From: Streptomyces sp. NBC_01551
GTDB taxonomy: Bacteria; Actinomycetota; Actinomycetes; Streptomycetales; Streptomycetaceae
Assembly (NCBI RefSeq): GCF_026339935.1
Contig: NZ_JAPEPX010000001.1
Span: 6,227,501 to 6,291,500 of the forward strand
Length of the DNA: 64,000 nucleotides
Direction: 5' to 3'
The notes beneath the pieces are model-generated. The model did no database searches, was not told where the DNA came from, and saw only the letters and a program-made list of their open reading frames with translations. The translations under genes and the position numbers were made by a program. How positions within the stretch are numbered: position 1 is the first letter of the stretch; each line of letters opens with the position of its first letter. Below, piece after piece: positions 1 to 8,500 of the stretch.

Positions 1-137
1 GCCTCGGAGCGCGCGGCGGTAACCAGAGCGGCGTACGGTTCGGCGACCGCCGAGGCTTCGATCTGGAGCCGGGCGTGGTGGAAGGCCATGCGGGCGAGAA
101 GGGAGCTGGCGCCGTCGGTCTGGCTGTGGGCCGGCAC
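1..137 (-). CDS. Partial hypothetical protein (5' end only)
   Basis: An open frame runs off the left edge on the minus strand. The proposed start is a GTG at 137 with AGGAAGG a few bases upstream. It encodes about 45 residues beginning VPAHSQTDGASS, with high GC at third codon positions. An ATG at 89 (MAFHHARLQIEAS) is an alternative start. I do not recognise the family, and most of the gene lies outside the window. Confidence 0.35.
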   Translation of the reverse strand, partial: MPAHSQTDGASSLLARMAFHHARLQIEASAVAEPYAALVTAARSE

Positions 138-352
138 AGGACCTTCCTGGCCCCGCCTCGACCCGGCGGTCGACCATGAAGTGCCGCCGGCCGGAAGGGC
201 GGGCCCTTCTACAACGGGTCGCTCTTCCGCGGACGTTCGCGAGGTGAGCCTGGCCGCGGTCGGCGACAACCGACCGCAGCGAGTGCATCGAGGTGGCGGT
301 TGAGGTCCTGACCGCTGGTGGACCGCGACCCCTCGCACGGTCTGCAAGTTCG

Positions 353-387
353 AAAAAGCCCCCGCCGGATTCTGCGGGGGCTTCTTC
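353..387 (-). terminator. Rho-independent-type terminator of the small secreted protein gene
   Basis: An 8-bp perfect stem, GCCCCCGC (358-365) and GCGGGGGC (374-381), is flanked by A-rich sequence on one side and TTCTTC on the other. It lies just past the stop of the minus-strand gene ending at 406. The flanks would allow it to work in both directions. Confidence 0.6.
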
Positions 388-405
388 GTACTCGGGGCGA
401 GATGC

Positions 406-822
406 TCAGGAGGGACCGCCAGCGCCGCCGATCCCGCTGAGGCCGCCGGTCAAGGAGCCGAGGGGGGAGCCCTTGTCACCGCCGCCGGTGAGGGCCGAGA
501 GGGGGCCGGCGCTGCCGAGGGGTGAGCCGGCCTCGCCCGAGGCATCGTGGCCGGGGGTGGCTGCGCCGCTGATGGGCGCCCCCTTGAGGAGCCCGTTCAG
601 CAGACTGGTGAGCTGGTCGAGGTTGCCCAGGCTGCTGGTCAGGCCGCCGGCGCCACCTTCGTGAGCGACAGTCGAGTTCAGGGGGTCCTTTGCAGTGTTC
701 GCCAGACTGTTGAGGGGCAGCGAGTCCACGCCCGGCACGGCGCTTCCTCCATCGGCGTGAGCGGGAGCTGCGAGGGAAGCGCCGGCGAGAGCCAGCATCC
801 CCGTAACGATGATCTTCTTCAT
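406..822 (-). CDS. Small secreted Gly/Ser/Leu-rich protein
   Basis: 138 residues. The N-terminus MKKIIVTGMLALAGASLAA followed by PAHADGG is a typical Sec signal peptide with cleavage after AHA near residue 23. The mature part is low in complexity, with repeated L-G-S-L and G-G-L-T-G stretches, no cysteines and no enzymatic motif. Small exported proteins of this style are common in Streptomyces. It stands alone, with a strong hairpin after its stop. The function is unknown; a surface or extracellular role is inferred only from the signal peptide. Confidence 0.75.
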   Translation of the reverse strand: MKKIIVTGMLALAGASLAAPAHADGGSAVPGVDSLPLNSLANTAKDPLNSTVAHEGGAGGLTSSLGNLDQLTSLLNGLLKGAPISGAATPGHDASGEAGSPLGSAGPLSALTGGGDKGSPLGSLTGGLSGIGGAGGPS

Positions 823-1017
823 GCCGGGTCAACGAGCACGGGCTTCAACGGCAACGCTGATGGTCAAATCCGCCCTGACTCGGCCTCGACGGCCTCCTCG
901 GCGGGGTCTCCGGCTCACAGGGCTCACCACCCACCCTCGAACAGCGATGGTCTGGGGCGCTGTCGGAAGTTGTGCCAGAACCAATCGCGTATCGCCCGGG
1001 CGCACCTGCTGTCCTTT

Positions 1018-2499
1018 TCAGGCGTGGGCGCGGTCGTGGCGGGCCAGGTGGGCGGCGGCGATCTCGGCGAGAGCTGGACCCGTGCTCTCGTAGGCGAGGG
1101 GGGCCAGGTCCGGGGGCGGGATGTAGCCCTCGGGCATGGCCGCATACGCGCGGTCCAGCAGGTCGGCGTAGCCGTCGGCCAGGGCCTGGGGCCATGCGCC
1201 GGTAAGCGGGGGACGCATGCGGGCCTCGGCAGCGAGCGCGGCGTGATGCGCGGCCGCCTCCGCGGCTGCCTCCTTCACCGTGAGATCGGCGATCAGCTCC
1301 CGGCCCGGGTTGAAGGCGGCCAGCACTCCGGGGAGCGGATCGTTGGTGGGGGTGGGTGCCAGGAGGGCGTCGGCGAGGGCGGCGGCGATCAGCGGGGAGG
1401 CGTGCAGGCCGTCGCGGTGCGTGCCCGACGCAACCCACAGGCCCTCGCGGAGGGTGGGGCCGATGACGGGGTGGCCGTCCAGGCTCAGGGGACGGTTCCC
1501 GTGATGGGTGTGAGTGATGCCGGCGCCGGCGAGGCGGTGGTCGAGCTGGCTGAGTGCGGCGTCGAGGAGGAAGCGCAGTGCTCCGGCGGTGGGCCGGGGG
1601 GTGGGGGTGAGGGCGGGGTGGGCGCTGGCGCCGAGGTAGAGGGAGCCGTCGGCCTGCGGGACGGCGTGGAGGCCGCAGGCGTAGGCGCGGTTGGGTGTGC
1701 GGATCACGGCGGGCCGTGTCTCGGGCCCGGTGACGGTCACCGCGGTGCCCGCCGCGGCAAGGACCGGGACGACGGGCAGGTCCGGGTCGAGGGCTTCGAG
1801 GATCGGGGTGGTCCAGGCGCCCGCCGCTACCACCGCGCGCGGAGCGCGGAAGAAGCCGGCAGGTGTGTCGAGGAGGTAGCCGCCCTCCGGGGCTGCGGTG
1901 AGAGTGCCGGCCGGGGTGCGGATCGTGTTGGGCAGCGCGGCCAGGGCTGTGTCCAGGGTGGCGAGCCAGGCCCGCGCGTCGAGGAAGCCCTCTGCAGGGA
2001 GGTACCAGGCGCGCAGGGCACGGTCGTTGTCCAGCGGCCGATACCCCGGGATGCCCGCCGGTGCGGTCTCCTCGCAGCCCAGACCGTACTCGGCCGCTGC
2101 CTGGGCCACAGCGGTGAACGAGGCGTCGTCCAGGGCGGAGGAGACCGCGTTCAAGATCATGAATGTGCCGGTGCCGTATCCGTCGCGGCCGGGGGCGGCG
2201 GCGCCCGCGGCGGTGCGGACCTGGGCCCGCCAGGACGGCCAGAGCCCGGCCGCCTCGACCGCGAGGTCGGTCCGCAGCCGACCGTGCCGGGTCCGCAGCC
2301 CGCACTCGGTGACCTCACCCAGCACGCCGAGCATCGCCCCCGCCGCACGCGACGCCGCGGCGTTCGACGTCGCCGCCCCGCCCGTATCGCCGGCCAGCGC
2401 CACCCGGACCGAGGGCTCCGTCACCGCGAGCGCGAACGCCAAGGAACGGCCCACCACTCCCGCGCCGACCACCAGCACATCCGCACCCTGCACTGCCAT
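1018..2499 (-). CDS. FAD-dependent oxidoreductase, DAO (glycine/D-amino-acid oxidase-like) family
   Basis: 493 residues from the ATG at 2499. The N-terminus has a dinucleotide-binding fingerprint, VLVVGAGVVGRSLAFAL, ending in an acidic or polar loop. Further on come family features: GYRPL, a VVAAGAWT segment, and the C-terminal RPLSLDGHPVIGPT followed by GLWVASGTHRDG that closes the FAD site in DAO enzymes. These enzymes oxidise amines or amino acids and pass electrons to oxygen. After the FAD domain about 100 residues of helical sequence extend the protein beyond the usual 370-400. A longer reading from 2598 is possible, but the first 33 residues look non-coding. The substrate is unknown, and no thiamine genes lie nearby, so ThiO is not claimed. 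Confidence 0.85.
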   Translation of the reverse strand: MAVQGADVLVVGAGVVGRSLAFALAVTEPSVRVALAGDTGGAATSNAAASRAAGAMLGVLGEVTECGLRTRHGRLRTDLAVEAAGLWPSWRAQVRTAAGAAAPGRDGYGTGTFMILNAVSSALDDASFTAVAQAAAEYGLGCEETAPAGIPGYRPLDNDRALRAWYLPAEGFLDARAWLATLDTALAALPNTIRTPAGTLTAAPEGGYLLDTPAGFFRAPRAVVAAGAWTTPILEALDPDLPVVPVLAAAGTAVTVTGPETRPAVIRTPNRAYACGLHAVPQADGSLYLGASAHPALTPTPRPTAGALRFLLDAALSQLDHRLAGAGITHTHHGNRPLSLDGHPVIGPTLREGLWVASGTHRDGLHASPLIAAALADALLAPTPTNDPLPGVLAAFNPGRELIADLTVKEAAAEAAAHHAALAAEARMRPPLTGAWPQALADGYADLLDRAYAAMPEGYIPPPDLAPLAYESTGPALAEIAAAHLARHDRAHA

Positions 2500-2661
2500 G
2501 CCCCTACTCCCCGCGTCACAGCCCAGAACCCGGCTCCGGCGAGGCTCGCCCTCACCAGCCGCAGGGCGGCCTCGCGATCCAGACCTTGGACCCCCCATCC
2601 ACCCACCCCCGGCACACCAAGATCAAGACGACTCCCGGCCACCCCGTAAAGATCACCCGAG

Positions 2662-2808
2662 TCAGCCCCTGGGCCGATACCCCGCAAGGTCGGCCAGCAG
2701 GGTACGGATACGGGCCTCGTCGCCGTCACGGACCGCCCGCACGATGTGCTCAACCGTGTCCCGGGCCCCGGGGATCGACGCCTGCCGGACCGGCCGTGGC
2801 CCAACCAA
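2662..2808 (-). CDS. Possible short ORF, hypothetical
   Basis: The last 35 or so codons (DTVEHIVRAVRDGDEARIR... to the stop) have strongly GC-biased third positions and look translated. A TTG at 2808 would give 48 residues. The sequence upstream in the same frame does not look coding. It could be a very small gene or the tail of a decayed one. No family recognised. Confidence 0.25.
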   Translation of the reverse strand: MVGPRPVRQASIPGARDTVEHIVRAVRDGDEARIRTLLADLAGYRPRG

Positions 2809-2939
2809 GACCGGCCCGGCCCGGCAGACTTCCCCGGCCCGGCACCCGCCGAGGCGCCTGACACCCCCCCCGTCATGCCCTCCCCAACGGACCGGGCTGC
2901 CGCAAGGTCGCTGCCCCCGACGCACGCCTCGGGGCGCAG

Positions 2940-3245
2940 CGGGTACAGCCGCCGGCGCTCAACCCATAGCTGATGTCGCTGGACGAGGCGGCCCAGGAGC
3001 AGGTCCGCGCAACCGATCCCGCCTCCCCCGAGCACCACCAACGGCGCGGACCCAGCTACGGTCAGCCGCTTCACACTCATCCCCATCGGCCCGCCACCCA
3101 GTTCGGCCAGCGTGTCGGCGTCGTCCTCCTTGGCCCAGCCGGACAGGCGGTCCGTCTCCTGCGCTTCGTCCGCGAGGTGCAGCACGGGGTCGTCCACCCG
3201 GACGGTGCGCGTACGACCGCCATGGCCAGATAGGGCCGGCGTGAC
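2940..3245 (-). pseudogene. Probable decayed coding segment, family not recognised
   Basis: In this minus-strand frame the third-position GC bias is very strong, and the translation reads like protein (RTVRVDDPVLHLADEAQETD, then GWAKEDDADTLAELGGGPMG). It has no credible start, and the frame runs on without a stop into the FAD oxidoreductase on another frame. This fits a gene fragment more than an intact gene. Between 2809 and 2940 and between 3245 and 3363 I see nothing else. Confidence 0.25.
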
Positions 3246-3363
3246 CGCAGGCAGGGTGGCGAGGACGCGGGACGACATGCCGCGCATGGCGCAATGAGCC
3301 GCTCCGGCGGCTGACCGGGTCACGGTGTGCCGAGGCGGTGACCGGCACGTGGGTGGAAGGAAG

Positions 3364-3765
3364 ATGGCACACCGGGTCATGGGTGAGGAGAGGGTGGATC
3401 GGTCGGAGGGTTTCGGTGAGCGGCTGCTCGGTCTGCTGCTGGACCGGGCGCCGCATCTGCCGCCGCAGTTGATCGCCCCGCTGATCGCGGAGGAGGTGGG
3501 CAGGGTCGGAGGCCGTGACGTGTCCATCTCCAGTACTACGCACAGGAGTTGCTGGTGCCGCTTCCGGGCAGGAAGCTGCACGTCAGTCAGCCCGAGCCGG
3601 TGATCGACTCTCCCGCCGGCCGGGCTTTCCTGCGCGGGGAGGCAGTCGAGGTGCCGCTGGCCGGCGGCGGCGTCCGGATGTACCTGCCTCTGCTGGACGG
3701 CAGCGACACGGTGGGCGTCATGGTCCTCACCCTGGACGCCGTAGGCGACGCTGGCTGCTGCACTG
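3364..3765 (+). pseudogene. N-terminal remnant of a SpoIIE/PP2C-type phosphatase with a frameshift
   Basis: The start MAHRVMGEERVDRSEGFGER and the following LLLDRAPHLPPQLIAPLIAEE resemble the opening of the large Streptomyces SpoIIE-domain phosphatases. The frame breaks near 3530. The continuation (QYYAQELLVPLPGRKLHV, then GVRMYLPLLDGSDTVGVMVL) lies one frame away, consistent with loss of about four bases between GRDVSI and QYYAQ. Homology stops at about 3765, before any PP2C catalytic domain, just in front of the Nudix gene. The family assignment is from memory of the N-terminal pattern. The fragment cannot make an active phosphatase. Confidence 0.65.
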
Positions 3766-3795
3766 AGACGCCAACAAGCAAGGAAACAGACCGAA

Positions 3796-4233
3796 ATGAA
3801 GGAACGAGTCCGCGCCGTCCTCGTCACCGCTGACGACACGATGCTGGTCATCCGCCGCACCAAGCCCGACATCCCTGAGTACTGGGTGCTCCCAGGCGGG
3901 GGCGTCGAACCCAGCGACGAGTCGAGGGAGGCCGCACTCCATCGGGAGATCCACGAGGAGATCGCAGGGAAGGCCGACATCGTCCGGCTCCTCCACACGA
4001 TGGAGACGGACGACGAGCGTCAGCTCTTCTACCTTGCCCGCATCGCCACCTGGTCCTTCGAGGACCGCACCGGGCCTGAGTTCAGCGCCGAGGGACGCGG
4101 CGAATACGCGCTGGAGGAGATCCCGCTGACCGTGGACGGGCTCGACCGCATCGACCTCAAGCCCGAGGAGATCGCCCACGTCCTCCGGGGCGCCATCGGC
4201 GCCGGCAACCTTCGGGCAGAGCCTGCGAAGTAG
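3796..4233 (+). CDS. Nudix hydrolase
   Basis: 145 residues. A complete Nudix box is visible around residues 35-57: G-x5-E, seven residues, then REIHEEIAG. It hydrolyses a nucleoside diphosphate linked to another moiety in the cytoplasm, using Mg2+ held by the REIHEE helix. The N-terminal VRAVLVTADDTMLVIRRTKP strand and the WVLPGGGV lead-in are typical. Length fits a single-domain Nudix enzyme. The substrate cannot be told from sequence. It converges with a second Nudix gene 120 bases on; the two are unlike outside the box. Confidence 0.92.
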   Translation: MKERVRAVLVTADDTMLVIRRTKPDIPEYWVLPGGGVEPSDESREAALHREIHEEIAGKADIVRLLHTMETDDERQLFYLARIATWSFEDRTGPEFSAEGRGEYALEEIPLTVDGLDRIDLKPEEIAHVLRGAIGAGNLRAEPAK

Positions 4234-4354
4234 CTGTTCGTCTTTGTGGGCTTGCCGTCGGGACCGGCGCCGAGCTGCGTCGGCCCTGACGGTCCCTACG
4301 GTGTGCTGCGGCTGTTGGTTGCTGTGAGGACGTCCCCGCCCGCACGTCCAGTGG

Positions 4355-4789
4355 TTAGTCGGACAGACGCCCCAGCAGCGCGCCTTGGCCGGACTGGAGA
4401 ATATGCGCGGCATCCAGCGGGATCCAGAAGCACTCGAAGTAGGTCGGCTCCTGCTCGCCGTCGTGGTCCTCCTGGCTCATCCACCTGTCGGGCGTCGGTT
4501 CGGTCAACTCCAAGTGGAAGACGTGCCGGTGCTGGATCTCGAACCGGTACGGGCTGATGTCGTACTCGGCCACGCCGAGCTTGCGGACGATCTTGAAGTC
4601 CGACAGGCCAGTCTCCTCGCGGGCCTCGCGCAGAGCAGCGGCTTCCGGGTTCTCACCGAGGCGGATGCTGCCTGCAGGCACCTGGATGCCGACCTCCTCG
4701 TAAGAGTAGTCGGTGTGGCGGAGCACCAGCAGGTGTCCGTCACGGACGACGTAAACGAGGACCTTTTCCTTCGTGACCTTCTCGGGCAT
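4355..4789 (-). CDS. Nudix hydrolase
   Basis: 144 residues. The Nudix box G-x5-E-x7-REAREETGL is complete at about residues 40-62, preceded by VPAGSIRLGE. The start MPEKVTKEKVLVYVVRDGHL is convincing. The C-terminal half has aromatic and acidic segments (FHLELTEPTPDRWM, EPTYFECFWIPL) that probably shape the substrate pocket. It is transcribed toward the other Nudix gene. Substrate unknown. Confidence 0.92.
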   Translation of the reverse strand: MPEKVTKEKVLVYVVRDGHLLVLRHTDYSYEEVGIQVPAGSIRLGENPEAAALREAREETGLSDFKIVRKLGVAEYDISPYRFEIQHRHVFHLELTEPTPDRWMSQEDHDGEQEPTYFECFWIPLDAAHILQSGQGALLGRLSD

Positions 4790-4917
4790 AGCGGCGACCT
4801 CGGCTTGGGGTGCAGGGACTGGTTCGTGGGCCAGGCCTCGTGGAGGCCGGGACTGTCTATCCGTGGGTGCTGATCATTTCGGCTGTCCGCGGACCGGCGC
4901 AGGCGTACGGATGATCT

Positions 4918-5192
4918 TTACCTGCGCGGGGTGGACTGAAGCTCGCCCACCAAGCGCTCGGCCTCCCTTCGGGCTGGCGTCAGCAGCGGATCTCCCTCGT
5001 AGCAGAGGGGCGTTGAACTCGCAGCGGCCAGGCGCCGACGCGATTCGGCGGCGAGGCCCGCCGGAACCCGCTGGGGGAAGGCGTTCGTCGAGTACGGGCG
5101 GATCGTCAGAACCTGCAGCACGGGGTTTGCGGTCGGGAACCGTAGACGGGCCGGGTCGCGTCCTTTCCCGGGATCGTGGAAGGGAAGCCCGT
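4918..5192 (-). pseudogene. Possible C-terminal remnant of an unrecognised gene
   Basis: The 4790-5552 gap has no confident gene. Within it, this minus-strand frame has GC-rich third positions over its last 70 or so codons (VLQVLTIRPYSTNAFPQRVP... ending GELQSTPRR and a stop). Further upstream the same frame runs through a 39-bp duplication and then loses coding character. No start and no family could be assigned. Confidence 0.25.
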
Positions 5193-5270
5193 GAGCATCG
5201 GCCCACCCCGTCAGCCCGGGCCACCGCCCGCGAGCATCGACCCACCCCCTGAGTCCGGGCCACTGCCCGC
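5193..5270. repeat. 39-bp tandem duplication, two copies
   Basis: Two adjacent 39-bp units (5193-5231 and 5232-5270) match at 34 of 39 positions. Both begin GAGCATCG and end GCCCGC. The unit length is a multiple of three, so it would repeat 13 residues in an overlapping minus-strand frame, but coding there is doubtful. Confidence 0.7.
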
Positions 5271-5552
5271 GGGTGAACCAGCCGCCGCCGTAAACGCCGT
5301 TGTGGCGACGGCTGCGTGAGGAGGAATGGCCAGCCGCTGGGTGAGGTGTTCCGGGTGCAGCGGGTGCGGGGCCTGGGGAGCCCTCGTCATTTCGGGGTTG
5401 CTGCTGGCCGTGTTCGGCGGCAGGACGGCATAGCGTCGGCGACCTCACTCGCGAGGCTGTCTCGGGCGAGACAGCGCCATGGGCTCGGCCGGTGGCTTGT
5501 GGCGTCGCTTCGTGACGGGCATGTACCTCTCCGCCCTGCCGCCCGTCGGTGG

Positions 5553-8500
5553 TCACTCGGTGTCGGGCGGCCAGGTGGCGCGGTCGCGGAGGTGGTGGAA
5601 CTCCGTCAGCTCGGAGGCGAGGACGTCGAAGTGCGGGAGCGGGGCCCACAGGCTGCGCTCGCCGATGACGTAGAGGCGGCGTTTGGCGCGGCTCGCGGCG
5701 ACGTTGAGCAGGTGCGGGGTGCGGGCCGCCCAGTCGCGGGCGCCGGGCCGACCGCCGCCGAGCACGAGGACGACGACGTCGGCTTCCTTGCCCTGGGCCC
5801 GGTGGACGGTGGCGCAGCGCTCCTCGATCAGTTCGGACGTCCAGCCGTCACGACCGCGGCAGATCTTCTGGCATTCGGCGACGAGGGCCCGGAAGGGGGC
5901 GATGACGCGCACGCGCTCGACGGTGACGCCGTGCCGGTGCAAGTGGTCGAGGACGAACTCGAAGGCCCGACGGTCGCGTTCGCCCCACGGGGCCTCGGAC
6001 GGGCGGCTCGGGTCGTCGGTGTTGAGCCAGCGGCTGGGCAGCAGGCCGTCCCGTTCCGTGTCGGGGAACGCCTCGGGTGCGGTGCCGTAGACCATGAGGC
6101 CGCCGTAGGCGACCTCGTTGCTGACCGTGAACATCGGCTCTTCGCAACGGCGGTGTACGCGCAGCGGCGAGCCCACCCAGACGTGCTCGTCGCTGGTGTC
6201 CGGGGCCGGCAGGTAGGTGCCGTAGCGGTTGGTCCGGTCGGCGACGGCCTGGGCCGAGGTGGCCGACGGCAGCCAGTGCTCGTCGACGCCGTAGGCGCGC
6301 AGCAGTCGGCGCTGGAGGGCCTCGGGCATGGTGACGACGGGTTCGAGCTGGAGCGGATCGCCGACCAGAACGGCCCTGCGGGCGCGCCACAGCGCGCCGG
6401 CGGCGGCCTGCGGGGTGGCCTGCCCGGCCTCGTCGACGAGGACCCAGCCGATGGACTCCCGGCCGAGGCGGGCGAACATGCTCCCGACGGAGGAGAAGGT
6501 GGTCGAGACGACGGGCACCAGGAGGAACAGGGTCTGCCAGGCGTGCGCGACCTCCTCGTCGGGGACGGGCCCGTTGGTCCCGGCCATCAGCTCCATGAGG
6601 ACCTGGAGGTTGCCGCGGACCTTCTTCGCGGCACCGGCGACGAAGGCGCGGTGCAGGTCGAGGGAGCGCAGGAACAGGTCGCTGCGCGCGGTGGACCACG
6701 CCTCGTCGGACCAGGGCGAGCCGAGTTCCTGGTCGGCTTCGTCGAGGTGAGCCCAGCCGAGCGGCAGGGACGGCAGCGTCCGGGCCGCCTCCCGCAGTTC
6801 GCGGTGGCGGCTGTCGAGTTCGGCGACGGCGCCCCGCAGGTCGCGGCGGGACGAGTCGGCGGTCTGCCGGGCGTGCCGGAGGGAGGTGGCTGCCGCGGAT
6901 TCCCGCGCGCTCGCGGCCCGTTCGTAGGCGAGGGCGGCGGTGAGGCCGGTGGCTGCCTCGTCGACAGCGCTGCCGGACCGGGCGTGCCGGTCGGCGGCCA
7001 GGGATTCGGTGCGCACGGCTGCGGCGACCTGCTCCAAGGAGTCCTCGAGCGCGGCGCGCTGTTGGACGAGCAGGTACGCGATCTCGGCCTGGGTGTGCTC
7101 CTGCTGCCGTTCGGCGGCCTGCCGTTCGGCCGTGCTCTGCAGCAGGCGGCGCAGCCCGCCGCGCAGGCCCCGCTCGACGGCCGGGGGAGTGTCGTGGCGG
7201 GCGGTGAGGGCAGTCACGTACTCGCGGTGGTGCGTGGCCAGTTCACGGGCGGCCGACAGGTCCGCGCGGGCGGTGGCCAGCTCCTGGCGGGTCCGCGGTA
7301 CGTGCTCGGAGGCCGTATGGTGCCCGGCCTCGGCCACCGCGGTGGCGGTCCGGGCGCAGGCAGTGGCGGCGGTGGCCCGGTCCAGGACCGCAGCGGCGGC
7401 GGCGATCTGCTGGTCGGCCTGGGATACGGCGGCTTCCAGGTCCGCGATCCGCTGCCCGGCCGAGGGGGACTCGACGGCGGCCAGGGCCCCGGTCAGCCGG
7501 GCACGTTCGGCGCGCAGCCGCTCGACCTTGGCCTGGGCGGTACGGAACGCGGCGACAGCGTCAGTCCACGACGGCACGGGCCGGGCGGGCCCGGCGGCCG
7601 CGGCCGCAACCTGGTCTGCCGGGGTGACGGGAGCACGGCCACCGGGCTGTGGCTTGGGCGGGATCCAGTCGCTCAGGACCTCCCGCATGCCGCGCAGCGG
7701 CGGCAGCTCCGCGGCCTTGCGGGCGTCGGTCTCCTTCTCCGGCAGTCGGCCCCACCAGAACCGGTCCCCGAACTCCTTGCGGTTGGCCTTGTTGCCGAGC
7801 ACCGCCGCGACCAGACCCCAGGCCGGCCCGCCGAGGAGCGCGGAGGCGAGGTCGGAAAAGTGGTCGGTGCCTGCTTGCCAGTGCTCGCCGAGCGCACCAA
7901 TGCCGGGCAGCTCGGCGGTGATGTTCTCCACGGCGCCGTTGTTGGACGAGGTGACCACGATCTCGAACCCGGTCAGCCGCGGGTCGAGCCGCGACACGAA
8001 GCGGGCGTGCCTGCCCTGGCGGTCCTTGCCCCGCCACGCCGGACCGGAGAACACCTGCGAGGGCCGGTCGAACGTGGCCAGCACCGCCGCCCGCTCGACG
8101 ACCAGGGCGGCGACCAGGTCGCGCAGCATCGTGGTCTTGCCCGTGCCCGGCGGGCCGTTCACGGAGAACATCCCGCCCTCGGTTCCCGCTCGGTCGGCGA
8201 GCATGCGGTCGACCGCGAACTGCTGGCTCAGCGCGAGCGGGAACCGAGCCGGTGCGGGCCAGCGGCCGGCCGGAACCAGGTCCGGGGCCACTCCGGCCAG
8301 GACGACCCCGCGCTCCCGGCGCACGTCCGTCCGCGCCCCCACGTCAACGGCGTCGAGCTCGGTCAGGTACGCCTCCAGCGCCGGGCCGATCTCCTTGCCG
8401 ACGGCCGCGGACACCCGGGCCAGATCAGGGGGAAACAGACTGTTCAAGAACGGCGCGGCGGCGGCGATCTTCGTCTGCGGGTCCCGCGGCCGGTTGACCA

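Noticed and set aside
547..2649. Long plus-strand open frames opposite the FAD oxidoreductase
   Set aside because: High-GC shadow of the minus-strand gene; the translation is Gly/Arg/Val-rich with no start signal or motif.
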